DNA from: Cordilura impudica
Lineage: Eukaryota; Arthropoda; Insecta; Diptera; Scathophagidae
DNA: 64,000 nucleotides
Assembly (NCBI GenBank): GCA_963682025.1
Contig: OY821517.1
Location: forward strand, 226,402,034 to 226,466,033
Direction: 5' to 3'
Both the position numbers and the translations under genes were made by a program. A model generated the notes under the pieces. The model was not told the origin of the DNA. It made no database searches and worked only from the letters and a program-made list of their open reading frames with translations. Below, piece by piece: positions 8,863-20,715 of the stretch; position 1 is the first letter of the stretch; each line of letters opens with the position of its first letter.

Positions 8863-11221
8863 AATGAAGAACTACTTTGAACACAGCAAATACAAATACA
8901 ACTCACTTATGTACATGCACACTGATGAAATATTACGTTAACACAAATAATAAAATAGCCAGACATAGATCACACCTAAATTTTAACTGGATTGCCAAAG
9001 ATATGGAATTATACCAAACAACATTAAATATACAACCAAACACCTGGTTTCTTTGAAACAACGAAAATCAAAAACCTATTCACTATTTAACAGCAAATTT
9101 AATACAAACCAAAAACAGACACGGAAAATTTCGAAAATTTTACATCTAGACAGTCAACATCATACAGGATAATCTTCAACAATATACAAAAAACTAAAGA
9201 ACATAAATTACAAAATCTTAAAAACACAGTATTCAAACATTTGAGATTAAAATTCAATCCAGAATGGTTCATCAAAAACACCAACATCAAATTTACACAT
9301 GAAAGGCAATGGATACTTTCTATGGGAAACAAATTTACATTACACATTCACAAGGAACATTTCTCAACAATACACATTATAGCTGGACTTGAACAAGGAG
9401 TACAAACCATAACCGAAGAGATAGAAAAGGACATAGCGAGAAACAGAATTGCAGTTAAGATCATCAATTAGAATAAAAAATATAGCCTTGGATAAGTATA
9501 TACTAGCAATATATCACGACACAGAAACATTTATAAAGAAACATAGGAACAAAATAGTGATAAGAACAGCAGACAAAGGTAACAAGACAGTAGTTATGTA
9601 CAAAGATGAATACAACACTAAAATGCAGAGCCTACTAGAAGACAAAAATACTTATAAAACCTCGAGAACAGATCCCACTAACAAACTACCAACAGTAAAT
9701 AACAAAATCATAGCAGATCTATACAAAAATCAACAAATAGACATTTACACCAAACAAAAACTCACATGTAATGCAGCACCAAGACTTTACGGACTACCCG
9801 AAATACACAAAACAGACATACCACTGAGACCAATAGCTTCATCGATAAAACTACCATGCTACGCACTTTCTAAACACATACATAGGTGACATACTAAAAA
9901 ACATAATTTCACCTGAATACAATATCAAAAACAGCAAAACTTTAAAAACAAAATTAGAAAACATAATAGTAGAAAAAGACAACATACTAGTTTCTTTTGA
10001 TGTTGTATCACTGTTCAGAAACATACCTACGATACTTGCAATAAAAAACATATTGGACAATTGGATAACTATATCCAAAAAAGCGAACATACCTAAACAA
10101 AAATTTCTAAAAATTTTAAAACTTTGCTTGGTTGACAATAATTATTTTAACTATGACAACAAAACATACACACAAACATACGGAATGCCAATGGGTAACC
10201 CATTATCCCCCACTATTGCGGACATTGTATTAGACAAACTACTAGACCAAACATACACAGAGCTACAAAAACACAATATAGGGATCAAATTTCTTGTAAA
10301 ATACGTAGACGATATTTTCGCGATCATAGACAGGAGAGACATTGACAACATATTAAAACAACTAAATAACTACCACAACAGATTACAATTCACAATAGAG
10401 ACTGAAACAAACGGAAGTTTACCCTTTTTGGACATTAAAATACATAGAAAACAAGACAGATAAATAACAGATTGGTACATGAAACCCACATCATCAGGAA
10501 TAATAACTTCAATTCAACACAACCATGTTACCAAAAAATAAACACAGCATATAATCTGATTAATACAGTAACAGACAACAGTCACCAAATATTTCACGAC
10601 AAAAACTACCTTAAAGCCACAGAAATTTTACTTAAAAATAGCTACCCTAGTAGGATAATCAAAAACTTAATACACAAAAAGAAAAATATCACAAAAGACA
10701 CAAATAACGCCACAGACAAACAACCCATAACGTACATAAGTGTACCATACATATATACGATCACTGACAGAACAAAAAGTAATGACACCAATATTTAATA
10801 ACAATAACATAAAATTAGCCCACAAGCCTAACCACACACTAAACAAACTATTCACAAAAACAAAAAAAAAATAGTCAAATTAAAACAAAATAATGTTATT
10901 TACGAAATAACATGTAAGGGAAACGAGAACGAAAACTGTAAACAAGTGTACATAGGAACGACAAAAAGGTCGCTTGAAAAGAGAATGACAGAACACAAAG
11001 CATACATAAGACACCAACGAATAAGCACAGCATTATCACATCATATACTAGATCATAATCACTCAGCTGATTTTGACAACATTTAAATATTGGACATAGA
11101 AAATAATTCAAACAAACGCTTTACTTTAGAAAGCTTACATATACAGAAAAAACTTACAACAACAATGAATACAAAAGAGGACAAAGACAAAGTAAACAAT
11201 CATTATCAACTAACATTTTAA
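8863..11221 (+). pseudogene. Penelope-like reverse transcriptase / GIY-YIG polyprotein
   Basis: Reverse-transcribes and inserts the element. Visible in order: TADKGNKTVVM (DKG motif, 9578), PRLYGLPEIHK (9779), SFDVVSLF (9992, first catalytic Asp), YGMPMGNPLSPTIAD (10180) and KYVDDIF (10300, catalytic YxDD form). The C-terminal endonuclease shows VIYEITCKGNENENCKQVYIG (GIY and YIG parts, with a Cys pair), then KRSLEKRMTEH and LESLHI with the usual Arg, His and Glu positions. Frame breaks occur near 9470, 9875, 10463 and 10798-10870, with a stop near 11083. Catalytic residues survive but the protein cannot be made as one chain. Intact family members are roughly 800-850 residues. Confidence 0.88.
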
Positions 11222-11389
11222 ATAAATAAACGGACATGTCTTAATTTTTTACATATGAAATGTAAATGTAAACATTAAAGATGACAAAAACAATTAGGAC
11301 AAGAAAAAACACAGAACACGTAAGTTAAGAAAATAATTGTGTTTATTTATAAGTATCAACATTGTGATTTATAGAATCAAATAAAGACA

Positions 11390-11430
11390 TCCCCTGAAGA
11401 AGAAGCCATACAAGCTTAGAAACGTTGGGA
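11390..11430 (+). ncRNA. Hammerhead-ribozyme-like motif at the PLE 3' end
   Basis: Core boxes CTGAAGA (11394-11400, fits CUGANGA) and GAAA (11419-11422) are present. Stem I can form from TCCC (11390-11393) and GGGA (11427-11430). Stem II is AAGC (11403-11406) with GCTT (11414-11417). GAAACGTT gives the minimal palindromic ACGU stem III and a GUU cleavage triplet. Penelope-like elements are known to carry such minimal hammerheads. The junction at stem II is imperfect (AG and A unpaired), so activity is uncertain. Confidence 0.55.
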
Positions 11431-11440
11431 GAAAATTGCA

Positions 11441-11769
11441 AATAATTTGTATGCATTTAAATTGTGACCAAAATTAGCCGTTTTTCTTTGGAAAAAAACT
11501 TTACCAAACACTAACAATATTTCTGTTTTGTTTTTTGGAAATGTAAATGATTTCCTACAAAAATTCATTTTGTAAACAATATATTTTAATAATTCTTATA
11601 AAAAAAATATCACAAATAACCAAAGGTATGAGTTTTTTTTTTGTATTATGCATTCGGTTTTTAATTTTTCATGAATATAATCGCAACTAAATGGATTTGT
11701 TTTCATATGTGTAAAAAAAAAACTATACAAAAGTACTTCATACGAAATTTGTTAATATAAAAAAATTCT
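11441..11769. other. AT-rich spacer right of the PLE
   Basis: No ORF and no recognised element; it lies between the PLE 3' end and the right fold-back arm. Confidence 0.5.
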
Positions 11770-13507
11770 GTAAGAATACAGTAAGTTTTCAATATTTCAA
11801 TAAATTAGGAAACTTTATAATTTGGATAAAAAAAATTACATTAAAAACTTAAATTAGACTAAATATAAAATTTTTGTTGTTCCTAAGCTTTCTAAAAACC
11901 ATTTAAGATAGATTATTTGTATACTTTGTATATGAGTATTCAGTAAGAAAAAAACATGATATTAAAAGAAATAAACAAGTTCCTTAAATAAATCTCTAAT
12001 ATTGTTTGGAATAATAATTGTAAGAATTTTTGTATCACGTTCCTAATTTTGTATATTTAATCAAAATTAACCTAAAGTATAAAAGTATTTAAAAAAATGT
12101 TTCATAAATTAAACTAAAAATTAAAAACTAAAAATTAAAATCCAAAATTAAAAAAACTAAAAACTTAAATTAGAAATTAAAAAACTAAAAACTTAAATTA
12201 AAAATTGAAAAGCAAATATAAAAACTAAAAAACAAAAATTTAAAATTGAAAAATCAAAAAATTAAAAAACTAAAAATTTAAAATTGAAAAATCAAAAAAT
12301 TAAAAAACTAAAAATTTAAAAACTAAAACTAAAATTCAAAAACTAAAAATAAAAAACTAAAAACTTAAATTAAAAAACTAAAAACTTAAATTAAAAACTG
12401 AAAACCTAAAATCTAAAAACTTAAATTAAAAAATTGAAAAGCAAATATAAAAACTAAAAATTGAAAAATCAAAAATTAAAAAAAACTAAATAACTAAAAA
12501 TTTAAAAAACTATAACTTAAGTAAAAGTTGAAAATTTAAAATCGAAAATAAAAAATATAAAAACTAAAAATATAAAAAAGCATAGAAACATGACTTCATG
12601 TTAGTGCGCTGTTTCAAATTTTTTCTTTGAATTAGTTCTACCTTTAATAAAATTTATAAACGATTCTAGTTATTACAACCACTTATTAAACTCTAAAATA
12701 AAACAATAATAAAAAAGAATGAAAATCTAAAATATTAATGAAAAACAACTATAGGAACTAATTGAAAACCATCTATCTATAATAAATTAAACTAAAAATT
12801 AAAAACTTGAATTAAAAATTGAAAACCTGAAAACTGAAAACTTATATTAAAAATTTAAAAGCAAAAATAAAATATTGTTTGAAAATCGTTAATATTTGAA
12901 AAAAAAAATAAAGATTTGATCGTTAATATTTGAAAAAAAAATATATATATATATTGGATTAATTCAATAGAAAAAAACATATAGACTTGAATAAACGATT
13001 ATTTTCTTAAATAAATCTAAGAAAAAAATGGGTTTTGTGAATGGAATATATGTTGTCAGCTCTAAAAAAACTCAATAGAATATATAAAATGTATTTAAAT
13101 TCAAAGTTAACGGATATATTTTTACTTAAAGAAGCTAAAATATATAAATGGAAAAGAACTATAGTAACTAACTGAAAGACATTTGAAAATAAAAAAAATA
13201 GCTTTGATTATGTGAAATATGATTTCAAAAATATTTTGAAAAAAACAACTATAGGAACTAACTGAAAGACACTTGAATATTCAGAGTTAATAAAAAAGAA
13301 TGAAAGATCTAAAATATTAATGAAAAACAACTATAGGAACTAATTGAAAGACACCTATCTATAATAAATTAAACTAAAAATTAAAAACTAAAAATTTAAA
13401 AACTTGAATTAATAATTGAAAACCTGAAAACTGAAAAGTTAAATTAAAAAACTGAAAAGCAAATATAAAAAAATTGTTTAAAAATCGTTAATATTAAAAA
13501 AAAAAAA
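11770..13507 (+). repeat. Fold-back array, right arm (inner part)
   Basis: 11770-12925 is the inverted partner of 7146-8335. 12926-13507 is the partner of 2790-3402, sharing the stretch around GTTGTCAGCTCTAAAAAAAC. The motif AACTATAGGAACTAACTGAAAG recurs several times. The R2 insertion at 13508 cuts it. Confidence 0.75.
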
Positions 13508-15339
13508 ACAAGTAAGAGTGTTAAATTCGGCTGTGCCGAATCTTTGATACCCTCCACCTCGGTTTGAGTATTGATGATAAATGTAAACAAAATATTGGAA
13601 AAATATGCATGCATTTCCTATATGCATGCGTTTCCGGTTATATGACATAACTTCTCGTTTAATTTAGTTTTTGCTAATTAAATAGCTCGCCCTAACCTCC
13701 ATTGCAAAGGTAATGGTTATGTAGGGTGGCTATATGCATTAAATCGTGCTTTTTTGGTTTTTAACTGGCCAAATATTTCTTCATTGCGGCCATATAGGTC
13801 GGATGGAGTAACAAAATAATAACCGAAAAAAGCTCTCTCTTTTCTTTCAAAAAAATATTGCCATATTTGGAAAACAGAGAATAAATTTATAATAATAAAT
13901 AATTAAATTAGGGATGCCAAACGCAAAAAACCAAATATCGAAAAATTTTAAATAAAATAATTTGTTATCTTTATTTTCTGAAGAACTTCAAATATTCATC
14001 CAAAAAAAATTGTGAAAATTTATATATAAATAACATTCTCATCAAATTGCGTTTATTTATGTAACAATTTTCATGTTCGCAATTCCTAAATATCATTTGA
14101 GGTTTTATAAAATTCATTGAATTTAAATTAATGTTTTCTGTAGTCCGATTCTGTAAATTTCAACGATCCGACAATGACAAAATATATCGACAGCTATTGT
14201 TGTTTGCACTAAGGATTAAGTGATTCACTAAGTACATACATCTTAACGACAGTCGACAAATCTATTTTTCTATTTATTTAAATTGTAAACGAGTGGCATC
14301 TCTGTCAAAATAAGCGAAAAACACAAAGAAGAATAGAAAAAACAAATTTCTTCGTGTTTGGCAGGATGATTTTATGTTTATGTTTAATATCTCTATTTTT
14401 TTACTAATATTTCTGTTTATTTATTTGAAAATGAAATAATGAATTGAATATGCTATTTAATTTTTTTATTTATATATAAAAGTTTTTTAATAGAAGCAAA
14501 ATATTTTCACCATTTTATGATTTTTATTTATGTTTGACGACATTTCAACCTAACTCGTAGTGTCCGCTTGTCGAAAAAATTTTGGATCGATTTTAACCCC
14601 TTTCCCGTGACCCAATCGATCTGAAACTTTGCAGGCAGGCTCGTGGCAATGACAGAAATGATCTAGTAAATTTTTTTAGTGATGCCAAAACAATGGAAAC
14701 TTTTAAATTTTTCTACCAGAGTTGATAAAAAAAATGTACAGTGGGTTAGTTTTTATTATATTATTACCACAACGACCACAAAAACAACAAGTCCAGCTAT
14801 GACAACAACACAACATTTAGGATAACAACAAGAACAATATAGAAACATCATATTTTTCATTTTTTTTTTACTTTTTCAGAGATTTCCCTGGACCTGTTCC
14901 ACCGATTTTAATGATTTTTGAAATAGAAATCTTCCCATGAATTTGTTGAATCACTCTCACTAAAAATGATCACCTTAGCTATCCTATTGAGGGCGTGATC
15001 GTGACAAGAACAACATAGAAAATTATATTTTTCAAGACTTTTTTAGTTCTTTATTCAAATCGCGGGCCCTAATTGACCGATGTGGACGATTTCAAATAGC
15101 AAACTTCTCAGGATGTTAGTGAATCATTTTATATGTCAAAGAGCACCCTAGCTGCCCGATTGATGCCGTCATCGTGATTTCCACAGACGGACAGACGGAC
15201 TTCGCTATATCAACTCCGGTTGTTATAAGGATCACAAATATATATATTTTATGGGGTCCAAATTTTTTTTTCTAATTATTACAAACGGAATGACAAACTT
15301 ATATATACCCTCTGCACACTGGAGTGGAGGGTATAAAAA
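13508..15339 (+). repeat. R2 interspersed repeat, full-length copy
   Basis: About 1.83 kb and non-coding. It starts AACAAGTAAGAGTG, has the hairpin ATTCGGC-TGT-GCCGAAT (about 13524-13540), then ATACCCTCCAC (13547-13557), and ends with the exact inverse GTGGAGGGTAT (15324-15334) plus TATAAAAAT. Near the 3' side is ACAGACGGACAGACGGAC followed by TTCGCTATATCAACTC, like R1. Layout and end sequences match R1, so both look like variants of one superfamily. Other pieces lie at 2614, 59707 and 63716. Confidence 0.75.
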
Positions 15340-15344
15340 TATAA

Positions 15345-15920
15345 AGATTTGATCGTTAATATTTGAAAAAAAAAAATAAAAATTTGGTCTGATGTAATAA
15401 CTAATTTAGTAAATAAATATTAAAGTCTGAAAAGTGGTATTAAAATTCGTTATAATTTAAATTAATAAGAAACAAAAAAAAAACATATTGGAATAATTCA
15501 ATAGAAAGAAACATATAGACTTGAATAAAAGAATATTTTCTGAAATAAATCGAAAAATGGGTTTTAGAATGAAAAATAGGTTGTCAGCTCTAAAAAAAAC
15601 TCAATAGAATATAAAAAATGTATTTTAAAGTCAAAGTTAACGGTTACATAATAAAAAAGCTAAAATATTTTGGAAATGAAAAAGAACTGTAGTAACTAAC
15701 TGAAAGATACCTGAAACTAAAAAATAGTTAAAAAATTTGATCATGGCAAATATGATTTCAAAAATATTTTGAAATAAAAATTTGAATATGATAATTTTTT
15801 TTCATTAAATTAGTAATAGGTTTAATAAAACCATATAATTCTATAAACGAAAAACTTAAACTTTTAAAAAAGAATATTTTCTAAGTAAAGAATTCTTTAT
15901 AAAACAAAAAATAACTAACT
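15345..15920 (+). repeat. Fold-back array, right arm (outer part)
   Basis: 15345-15470 is the inverted partner of 2690-2760 (outermost left arm), sharing the segment around GTCTGATGTAATAACTAATT. The rest is a diverged direct repeat of 12926-13250, including GTTGTCAGCTCTAAAAAAAA and AACTGTAGTAACTAACTG. Confidence 0.7.
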
Positions 15921-16994
15921 GAAAAATACCTATCTATCCTACACTGAAATGTTCTAAGAAAAAATGCAATGTAATTACATTTTAAATATTTTATTCATTT
16001 ATTTTAGACGTAAAAAGTATCATTTTATAAAGTTTAAAAATTTTTTAATTAAAAAAGAAAACTAAAACTGTATGAAAAAAAAAGTAAATAAATGTTGACC
16101 TTAGAGGTCAAATATTCAAATTTAATGGAATAAAAAAGTTGCCACCTCTAAATTCAAAAACTGTACTGTATGAAAAACTGCATTTGGATGTTTTTGTATA
16201 TATGTGAACAATAAAAAATATGTTTGTGTTAGTAAACAGCAATAAATAAAGCTTTTGTTTGTGGTTAAATGATTTTACAATGTTGTGAAATTAAAATTTA
16301 ATATAAAAACTACGATACTAAAACATTAAAATTGTATTGTGAAATAAAAATTTAATATAAAAAACACTTTGAATTAATTAAAGATGCAATATAAATATAA
16401 TTATAAAATAAAATATATATAATAAAAAAAAGAATGAAAAAGCAATTCAAAACTGTTAAATATTCAAAGTTAACGGAATAAAAAGTTGCTATCTACTTAT
16501 AACAAAAAAATTGTTTTAATTTGTTAACATAGCAGTGAACATGTGTGTAAAGGTGTTTGTGTTAGTAATCAATTTTAAGTTAAGCTTTTGATTTGTTAAA
16601 CAAGGTGGAAATAATTTTAACAGAGGGCGATACAAAAAAATTTTTTTAAAAGGTTTCAAAACATGAATAATAATAATAATTAATGGGTGATTCAAACAGT
16701 ATCAGAGCTGTCAAACTGTATGAAAAAATGCATTAGGTTTCTGAACATGAATATTAATAGCTAGAGGGCTATTCAAAACTGGATGAAAAACTATATTTAG
16801 GTTTCTGAACATGAGTAATAGTTAGTGGGTGATTCAAGCAGTATGAAAACTGTCAAACTGCATGAAAAACTACATTTAGGTTTGTGACTTTGCTAAAAAT
16901 AGTTTTGCCAGCCAAGAAAACCAGTGTTGCCACCATAACAATTGAATGAATTAGGCGGTGTGCTTTGGTTGATTGTCAATTTCAATCTGTTTAT
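15921..16994. other. AT-rich DNA with short diverged repeats; no gene seen
   Basis: Contains several copies of a loose unit built from CTGTATGAAAAACTGCATTT and GGTTTCTGAACATGAATAAT (16060-16180 and 16640-16890). No protein is readable. It ends in the TTAA used by the piggyBac insertion. Confidence 0.55.
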
Positions 16995-17008
16995 TTAACC
17001 CTTAAATG

Positions 17009-17034
17009 CGCACTGTATCTTTTAAGATACAACC
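17009..17034. repeat. Subterminal hairpin repeat, left end of piggyBac
   Basis: GCGCACTGTATC followed by an inverted pair GTATCTT/AAGATAC around TT, then AACCG. The same block, GCGCATTGTATC and onward, recurs at 19424-19449 in the same orientation near the right end. Likely a transposase-binding site; that role is inferred. Confidence 0.6.
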
Positions 17035-17526
17035 GAAAAAAAATCCTTCAATTCCAATTTTGGTCCAAATTTAATAAAATTAAATTTGACGTATTTAAAA
17101 CATCATAACTCAATATTAAACAATGATACCTTTAAGAAAGTCTTCAGCGCATGGTAATTGGATGTTACATAATATTAAGCGAGGATACTTAAGGGATTTT
17201 AAAAAATTCAGGATAGTGTAAAAATATTTCATTAAGCGTAAAAAGTGTTTACAAAAGCTTTTTCTTTCAAAATTTGGCTACAGAGCGTTATTTAATGGTT
17301 GTAACTCTAAAGATACACTGCACATTCGTCTACAGACCACGTATTCGTTTTTATTTGAATTATGTTCTCTGTTACGGTGCAAGTTTATTTATACTTTATG
17401 CTTTGAACCAGCAGGGTCTACGTTCGGAGTCTTGCTTTGTTTACATGATTAAATATTTTGAGTGTTTTAATAAACGACAGTTCATTTTAATTGATATTAC
17501 AATTTATAACTAAGAATTTTTAAGTC

Positions 17527-19245
17527 ATGTCAGGATTTAGAAAGGTTGATGGAGTCAATATGACTGATAAGGAAGTTTGTGAATTTCTGTACAATAGTGA
17601 GGGTATTACTTACGATAGTATGGACAGCAGTGACTCAGATGAAGATGACATGCAAGTTACAAATTCATGTAAAAAGAAACCAGAGCTCCAAGGAGCTACT
17701 GGAATGCTATTGATTCAGAATGACGATAATATAGAAACTGATAGTGAGGATGAAATTGATATTGAAGGATCTATACATGATTCTTTCATACAAATTGTAA
17801 ATGATGATAATAATCATGACCTTCCGGTCCGATATGAACCGTTAGATTTAACACCTTCTACTTCTAATGCAAAGACTTATACTACTTACGGCCCGACAAA
17901 TATTTGGAATTCTTTTTTTTCCGAGTTTAGTGGGGTTTATATAAGTCCCAAGTCATCGGAATTTGAAAAAGTTTTATGGAAAAAGGCACATCTTCAATAT
18001 GATGCTAACCAAGTTCAGTTTGGAGGCGATAGTGACCTTACAGACGATATAAGAGCTTTACAAACGCCTTGTAAAGTTTGGTGTCATTTATTTCCAAAAT
18101 CATTGGAATAAGAAATAGTATTAGAAACCCTAAAAAATGCTGGTGTAAATCAATCTTTTACTTTTACAGTGTCAGATCTACGAAAATTTATAGGCATTCT
18201 CTTTTACATGACGTATTACAAACTTCCAAATTCCAGAGACTATTGGTATTCAAACAACCACCGAAGTGTTCACATAATACAAGCCCAAATGCCTATGAAA
18301 CGTTTTGATAAAATTCGGGAGCTCCTACATTTTAATGACAAAAGCAAAATGCCTGATCGAAATGGTCCCAATCGTGACAGGCTTTATCTAATTCGGCCGG
18401 TTATCGATACCCTAAACATAACTTTTTCTACCGTACCGAAACTGAACAGATTAAGTGTAGATGAGCAAACGTGCTCTACAAAAATCGGAAGTTATATGAA
18501 ACAGTATTTACCGAACAAACCTAAAAAATGGGGCTTTAAATTGTTTGTACTGTGCCAACATACACGGTATTGAAGTGACCACATTATCATGAAAGACAAT
18601 AGAATTGTCAATCTTATTTCAAATATGTCGGTACTAAGCCCCCATTAGATGTACATATATAATACTGAGAGTGAACCTTTAACAATTAAACGCTTTGACA
18701 AAAAGCAAAAATCTATCAAAAGTATTCCATGTCCACAAATCATTAAAGATTATAACTGTCACATGGGCGGAGTAGACTTGATGGATATCTCAATTGACCG
18801 GCATAAAATATCAATGAAAAGCCGAAAGTGGACAATCAGAATATTTTACCACCTTCTTGACATGACATGTGTAAATGCCTGGATTCTTTATAGAAGAATC
18901 AACAAGGATAAACCAGAATCTGAAATACGATTGGTGGATTTCAAATTGGAAGTGGCTGATGCATTTTCATATAACACAAAAACTGTTCCAGTTAGAAGAC
19001 GTCCAAACTTAGAAAAACAAATAGAAGAAAAAAGACGAAAGCCGAATACATATCCAGCGCTAACGAAGGACACCCGGCTAGATGGAGCCAGCCACTGGAT
19101 TTCAGTGGATAAAAAGGTGAGATGTAAGATGCCTAAATGCTCAGGTAAAACCAAAAAGTTTTGTATGAAATGTAAGGTAAATTTGTGTGCGACAGCTGAA
19201 AAAATTGCTTTTATGATTACCATAACTTTTAATTATTTTTATTAA
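17527..19245 (+). pseudogene. piggyBac transposase (DDE_Tnp_1_7), broken
   Basis: Would cut and paste the element at TTAA. The acidic N-terminal part (17527-18111) has Asp/Glu-rich runs and ends in an early stop. The next part (18169-18573) has LRKFIGILFYM, YWYSNNHRS, and the SVDEQTC site holding the first catalytic Asp, followed by YMKQYLPNKPKKWGFKLF. About 100 or more residues are then missing, including the expected second catalytic Asp region. The third part (18649-19245) starts near the end of the core, has MGGVDLMD, and ends in a Cys-rich finger (RCKMPKCSGKTKKFCMKC). It is probably inactive but could still be mobilised by an intact relative through its ends. Confidence 0.88.
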
Positions 19246-19423
19246 CTAATTTTGTTGATTTTTTTGTTTTTATTATATGAATTTTATAAATTTATTTTAT
19301 TGCAAATTGAATTTACTATGTTAATTAAAATTAACTATTATTTTTATAAATAAAAAAACTTTTTAATATATTTAAAAATTAAAAACACCGTATTTTACTT
19401 CGAAGACTAATATGTAGGATAGT

Positions 19424-19449
19424 GCGCATTGTATCTTTTAAGATACAAC
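19424..19449. repeat. Subterminal hairpin repeat, right end of piggyBac
   Basis: Same GCGCANTGTATC block and GTATCTT/AAGATAC hairpin as at 17009-17034, about 120 bp from the right end. Confidence 0.6.
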
Positions 19450-19582
19450 CGCTATTTAGAAAAAAAATCATACAAAAAAATTTAAAAAAAACGTGGTACG
19501 CAGTTATTATTTTTTTATAACTAAACATATTATATATTCTTTTCACTATAATTGGCGCATGTAAGGGTTAATTCAATAGAGG

Positions 19583-19664
19583 AGGTATATGTATATAGTA
19601 CAAATATTGATTACTTAGCATTTACAATAATTATGTCAATAAGTTATTATTAAAATATTTGGTT
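19583..19664. repeat. 80-bp direct repeat, copy 1 (possible LTR remnant)
   Basis: GGAGGTATATGTATATAGTA to ATTAAAATATTTGGTT; the second copy is at 21251-21338 in the same orientation. The two bracket the minus-strand gag block. They may be the ends of that element's LTRs, but full LTRs are not visible. Confidence 0.4.
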
Positions 19665-19669
19665 TCTTG

Positions 19670-20424
19670 TTCATTCTGAGTGTTTCTTACTAAAGATTTC
19701 ACAGCAACCTGAGTTGCATATTTACTGGCTGTTTCAAGAGATAAACCGTCCGACATATACGCATCCTCCAATGCTTTCGTGAATTCTTATATTTCCTTGA
19801 CATATGATTGTTGTGCTGTTTTATATTCATAAGCTTCGCTGAGAGAACATCAACCGTTTCTCCCTTCACAGCACTTCTAAGTTTCTGAATGATCCTTTGA
19901 ATTGTTGTTTGGGAAGAAATCAAATTTCGAGTAGTGCCCTTTAGTTTGGTCTTGATTACATTTACGGCCAACGGTTCATGAATATCTTTTATCGTCTCCA
20001 CTATGCTCAAGGCATCAATGAAACTTTGCAAATTTTCGGGTTTCCCATCAAAATCAGGCAAAATCCTAGTTACCGTTACCAAAAACTCAATAGTGTTCTG
20101 AGGCATATTTGAGCTTTCCCTATCAAAAAGTTCTATATTGTCTTCCGTTTCGTTTTCGGAAAAATCTTCGCTTCCCGAGCTCTGTGCGCACTTTGCGCTC
20201 TTAGTCAGTGAGTGTGGAACCTTAATATGCAAGTTATGTTTTGCGGAAATTTTCAAAATTCTATCTCTACAATCATCATAAATAGTGATCGCTACCTTAT
20301 AGTGTACTGTTTTCAATTTATGCTCGTATCTATTAAATAATTCACGTAATAATTCAAAATTATCGAACAAGATTTTCTTATGCTTCTCTATAGTATCACT
20401 TCTAATTGTTATATTTTTATTCAA
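19670..20424 (-). pseudogene. Ty3/gypsy (412/mdg1-like) gag, 3' truncated
   Basis: Encodes the structural protein of an LTR element. Starts at 20424 (MNKNITIRSDTIEKHKK). It aligns by eye with the gag at 50050-51290: the N-terminal SDTIEKHKKILFDN versus DDTIKKHLKTLIEN, and the capsid stretch PENLQSFIDAL...VIKTKLKGTTRNLI...LRSAVKGE versus the corresponding VKNLQSFIDGL...LIKTKLKGSARQLL. A stop and frame shift near 19790 break the last part, but homology continues to about 19670. No pol follows; the sequence passes directly into the 80-bp repeat, implying an internal deletion. Confidence 0.78.
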
Positions 20425-20514
20425 ACACTTATATGATCGTTTAATCTGTCCTTCCTATGATTTTAACGTCTTTAATACTTGGGACCAGGCGTCCATTAAA
20501 TTCTCTCTATTTCA

Positions 20515-20715
20515 CTAATCTGACCCTGGTACCTCTTTTTTTATCATTCTATTATGCGTTCTATATATCTTTAAAGCTAATTCTATAATTGCTACTTTTG
20601 TGATTATAAGCAAGTATAGTTTTATTTGCTCAAAACCATTATCATTCTGTTCTACAACTACATCATTTATTACATTAGCCCTTGGGTCTGCTATTTTCGT
20701 TTCTTTACTACCCAT
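20515..20715 (-). CDS. Small putative membrane protein upstream of gag (66 aa)
   Basis: Starts MGSKETK, an N-terminal glycine context that could be myristoylated, then a polar stretch, a hydrophobic segment (IKLYLLIITKVAIIELALKI, about residues 30-49) and a basic tail. It lies about 90 bp upstream of the gag start on the same strand. Small one-helix ORFs occur in this position in some fly 412/mdg1-type elements, as I recall; no function is known to me. An intact reading frame in an otherwise decayed element gives moderate support. Confidence 0.45.
   Translation of the reverse strand: MGSKETKIADPRANVINDVVVEQNDNGFEQIKLYLLIITKVAIIELALKIYRTHNRMIKKEVPGSD

Larger units (their letters stand above)
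8863..11440 (+). mobile_element. Penelope-like element (PLE) with GIY-YIG domain, decayed
   Basis: Broken coding segments in order: N-terminal part, Penelope-type reverse transcriptase, linker, GIY-YIG endonuclease, then a hammerhead-like motif near the 3' end. This order matches endonuclease-positive Penelope elements. It sits at the centre of the large palindrome, flanked by 7146-8335 and its inverted partner 11770-12925. Confidence 0.88.
16999..19567 (+). mobile_element. piggyBac-type DNA transposon, internally deleted
   Basis: TTAA target duplications (16995-16998 and 19568-19571) flank 13-bp inverted ends, CCCTTAAATGCGC on the left and GCGCATGTAAGGG on the right, with one mismatch. Inside are pieces of a piggyBac transposase on the plus strand. 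TTAA specificity and CCC ends are diagnostic of this superfamily. Length is 2,569 bp. Confidence 0.92.

Noticed and set aside
9099..10351. Minus-strand ORFs across the Penelope-like region
   Set aside because: Antisense shadows of the reverse transcriptase frames.
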